Program-made: the position numbers and the translations under genes
The notes under the pieces: generated by a model
Seen by the model: the letters and a program-made list of their open reading frames with translations, nothing else
Databases searched by the model: none
Told to the model about the DNA's origin: nothing
Origin: CAYFJO01 sp964343305
Lineage (GTDB): Bacteria > Planctomycetota > Planctomycetia > Pirellulales > Pirellulaceae
Direction of reading: 5' to 3'
Assembly: GCA_964343305.1 (NCBI GenBank)
Contig: CAYFJO010000465.1
Coordinates: 1-8,188, forward strand
Length of the DNA: 8,188 nt
Part shown: one piece after another, positions 7,001-8,188 of the stretch
How the letters are laid out: each line of letters begins with the position of its first letter
How positions within the stretch are numbered: the first letter of the stretch is position 1

Positions 7001-8188
7001 GCGCATCGGCATCGACAAACGCGCGTTGCATCTCTTTCGCGAAATCTCGTCGGCCAACCCGCTTCGCCACGAGCCGTTTGTCGAAGGGCTGAGAATCGCC
7101 AAGCGATTGAATGATGTGGATGGCATTCAATGGGCCTGCGTTGGAATCTTGAGTCAGGAATCGGAGGTCTTTGATTCTGTCAATCGAATCGCCAAGGCAA
7201 CGTTGATTGAGTTGGAGCAAAAACAAGACCCCAGAGCGAAAGAGTTCGCACACACCATTGCCGCGGCAAAACAACGCGATTGCATTCTCAGAATTCGTTG
7301 GACCGGTGACGCGGATGTCGACATTATGGTGGAGGAACCATCGGGCACGATTTGTTCGTTCCGCACACCGCGAACGACGGCGGGTGGCGTGATGATGGGC
7401 GATACGTTTTCGGTGGAGGGAAAACAAACGACGTCCGGGTACATGGAGCAATACATCTGTGCGAAAGGTTTTTCGGGACAATATCGCTTGTTGCTGCGAA
7501 AGATCTGGGGCGAAGTCACAGGTGGCAAAGTGACCGTTGAACTGGAGCGGTATGCGGGAACATCGCGGCGCAAGATCGAAAAACAGTTCATTGCGTTGAC
7601 GGACAAGGATGCGTTGGTCCTGTTCAATGTGGAGAAGGGCCGCCGCAACGAATCATTGGAACAGCATCAGGTTGCCAGCGCCATTGAGAAACAGCAAGCG
7701 GTGAGCCGTGCTGCCATCACGCAGAGCCTGGCTTCACTGGAAGGATCGTCCGCGGCGCGGCGCTACGAAGCGTCGAAGAAACGGGCGGTGGATGACGGAC
7801 GACTGGGCCCCCGAGCCCGTCGCGGTGCTGGTTTCCGCCCGGTCATTACGACGCTGCCGGACGGTACGAACCTGGCGGCCACGGCGGTGGTTTCGGCCGA
7901 TCGGCGATATGTCCGTGTGACGCCGACGCCGTTGTTCTCAGCGGTTGGCGAAGTGAACACGTTCACGTTCAGCGGTGGTGGCGGTGGCGCTCCATCGAGT
8001 CGCGAGTTCAAACATGACATTCAAAGTTTGTCCATGAAAGAAGCATTGGACGTGTTGCAAAAGCTCAAGCCGGTCAAATATCGGTACAACGATGATCCAG
8101 AAGAAGAATTCCTGGGCTTCATCGCTGAAGACGTACCAGAATTGGTCTCGGTTAATGATCGTAAGAGCGTCTATCCAATGGACTTCGT
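4056..8188 (+). CDS. Secreted multidomain VWA / STN-like / DUF2135-like / S74 protein (3' truncated by window)
   Basis: This frame stays open for 1377 codons and runs off the window. The ATG at 4056 has GGAG at 4045-4048; a second ATG follows at 4062. A Sec signal peptide ends with ASA (23-25), so the product is exported. The domains follow in order. A VWA domain (about 58-240) has a complete metal site: D66-T-S68-A-S70, T136 and D164. A TPR-like helical hairpin lies at 349-395, and a long, mostly helical region at about 425-590. A secretin/TonB short N-domain-like segment spans about 660-770. A Gly/Met-rich linker (772-822) is followed by an Asn/Pro-rich spacer and a TPR- or HEAT-like helical region (about 915-1070). 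A DUF2135-like beta domain (about 1078-1180) contains ADVDIMVEEPSG. A helical stretch leads to a secretin-like segment (about 1258-1308) with AVVSADRRYVRVTP. Last is an S74 intramolecular chaperone protease with S1314 and K1319, then FLGFIAEDVPELVS. The true secretin barrel appears absent. A role as a trimeric, self-cleaving envelope or surface protein is inferred. The domain names come from recognised motifs, not a profile search. Confidence 0.9.
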   Translation, partial: MLMRNCTILAAITALFTTFALAASAQEASRLETFQKSSGEISFALSLSPNIPTAAADATDVLVLFDTSASQTGRYRDDALESLQTLLGHLTENDRVKLVAVDLNAVEMTKDFVAPVGASIKAGIAKLKKRAPLGSTDMAVALQSAIDSFSPDGATARAVVYIGDGISRANWLENGEFAGLMKNLVARRAPVSSYAIGPRRDMHLLAAIANHTGGMLYVDAQKVTGDMAGSALANVVKATVIWPTEVHLPKAMSESYPETVPPLRSDRDSIVVGVLEGAGKQLVTMQAEMNGNPVKLQWELATQKSNEDLAFLPQLITTVRDSKGWNLPTVGSAGLAETGRTMVEGARDLSKMSGRALASGDLESADRLTKAALASDPGSVEARTIRNAILRRKKAIGGGGKSPPGEITIRLAAQPTPVPGAGGLLREFEEGEGRFLRAVEDEKSVISGRIQAEVEAGLDAARNKLGEDAEGAKEDLKLLLDMVERSPDLKTDVRAKLRNQIAVALRESNRREVEINERRALAQANYAAALQNIRLADDITRKNEKIKQLMDRFDSLMDEGRYIDAEEKVGAEIAKLAPEQPIVPSVNFNARFRGHVLQNEAHREQRHRKFAETLWQVEKAHLPYPDNLWIIYPDPEEWEELTMKRLKYRSVDLGQTGGAEEKINAALDETTKLEFIETALSDVIEYLEDRHGIQLELDTRALDVVGIGSDTPITRDLSGVSLRSALRLMLRDLELTYMIQDEVLMITTPEEAEANLVTKVYPVGDLVVPVQSGGMGMMGGMMGGGMGGGMGGGRGGGMGGGMGGFGGGGRGGGGFGGGGGGGFFAVEDELKLGGAKKSTPNANAPSNAKPNATAPRNTRRVSRIHPDVVPGMTIEEAWNAHFDKGQVDPAAVRETVRELMVEAQRFHRAENRESSKKKLAEVVTVIQAALRSGQPQPWMYEAMGMAMQAGGAPDTEIERAVMSAVDFSNNVDDMMIAALYLSRIGIDKRALHLFREISSANPLRHEPFVEGLRIAKRLNDVDGIQWACVGILSQESEVFDSVNRIAKATLIELEQKQDPRAKEFAHTIAAAKQRDCILRIRWTGDADVDIMVEEPSGTICSFRTPRTTAGGVMMGDTFSVEGKQTTSGYMEQYICAKGFSGQYRLLLRKIWGEVTGGKVTVELERYAGTSRRKIEKQFIALTDKDALVLFNVEKGRRNESLEQHQVASAIEKQQAVSRAAITQSLASLEGSSAARRYEASKKRAVDDGRLGPRARRGAGFRPVITTLPDGTNLAATAVVSADRRYVRVTPTPLFSAVGEVNTFTFSGGGGGAPSSREFKHDIQSLSMKEALDVLQKLKPVKYRYNDDPEEEFLGFIAEDVPELVSVNDRKSVYPMDF
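6369..6521 (+). repeat. Gly/Met-rich low-complexity coding repeat
   Basis: Residues 772-822 of the large protein are almost entirely Gly with interspersed Met, then Arg and Phe, built from GGC/GGT/ATG codons such as repeated ATG-GGC-GGC-GGT. It separates the STN-like domain from the rest of the protein and probably forms a flexible linker. The DNA is prone to copy-number change. Read on the opposite strand it produces a spurious proline-rich frame. Confidence 0.85.
6801..6809 (+). other. A9 homopolymer (possible slippage site) inside the large gene
   Basis: Nine consecutive A residues encode Lys916-Lys918. Gaining one A makes the frame stop at the TGA at 6815-6817. Losing one A makes it stop at the TGA at 6829-6831. 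Either slip yields a protein of roughly 920 residues lacking the DUF2135-like, secretin-like and S74 parts. Long A runs are known sites of transcriptional slippage and indel phase variation in bacteria; use of this one is unproven. Confidence 0.5.

Noticed and set aside
6093..7481. 462-codon open frame on the minus strand, rich in His, Ala, Thr and Arg
   Set aside because: It lies entirely opposite the large plus-strand gene, whose frame contains recognisable domains. Its His/Ala/Thr runs are the reverse of Gly/Met codons, and it has no signal peptide or known motif.
1..8188. CRISPR arrays, tRNA or rRNA genes, insertion sequences, attachment sites
   Set aside because: No regularly spaced repeats, tRNA-like cloverleaf, rRNA-like sequence, transposase or terminal inverted repeats were seen.

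Overview
The window looks like chromosomal DNA of a planctomycete, most likely from the Rhodopirellula/Pirellulaceae group. This is inferred from gene content, not from a marker gene. The base composition is moderate. One very large secreted protein combines a von Willebrand A (VWA) domain, a secretin-type short N-domain and a segment containing VVSADRRYV, followed by an S74 (endosialidase-chaperone) C-terminus. From memory, that VSADRRYV segment recurs in planctomycete secretin-like proteins.

Layout. (1) Positions 44-2182, minus strand: an SLC13/DASS-type membrane transporter with two RCK_C (TrkA-C) domains in its middle. It has a cysteine-rich N-terminal extension whose reality depends on which start codon is used. 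(2) Positions 2183-2395: a divergent intergenic region with two short direct-repeat pairs and a weak promoter candidate. (3) Positions 2396-3646, plus strand: a secreted, extremely acidic, tyrosine- and valine-rich repeat protein of no recognised family. (4) Positions 3647-4055: a structured 3' region with a hairpin, a short palindrome and a strong intrinsic terminator, then about 220 bases upstream of the next gene in which I see no confident element. (5) Position 4056 to the right edge, plus strand: one open frame of 1377 codons without a stop, truncated by the window edge. It encodes the modular VWA / helical / STN-like / Gly-Met-rich / DUF2135-like / secretin-like / S74 protein.

The transporter and the acidic protein are transcribed divergently. 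A terminator separates the acidic protein gene from the large gene, so these look like separate transcription units. Both plus-strand genes encode proteins with Sec signal peptides and both have a Shine-Dalgarno-like sequence. The shared theme is cell envelope or surface, but nothing in the sequence proves that they work together.

The most interesting points are the architecture of the large protein with an intact S74 Ser/Lys dyad, an A9 tract inside it where slippage in either direction would quickly terminate translation, and the acidic protein with its cysteine module, four-residue periodicity and 17-residue tandem repeat.
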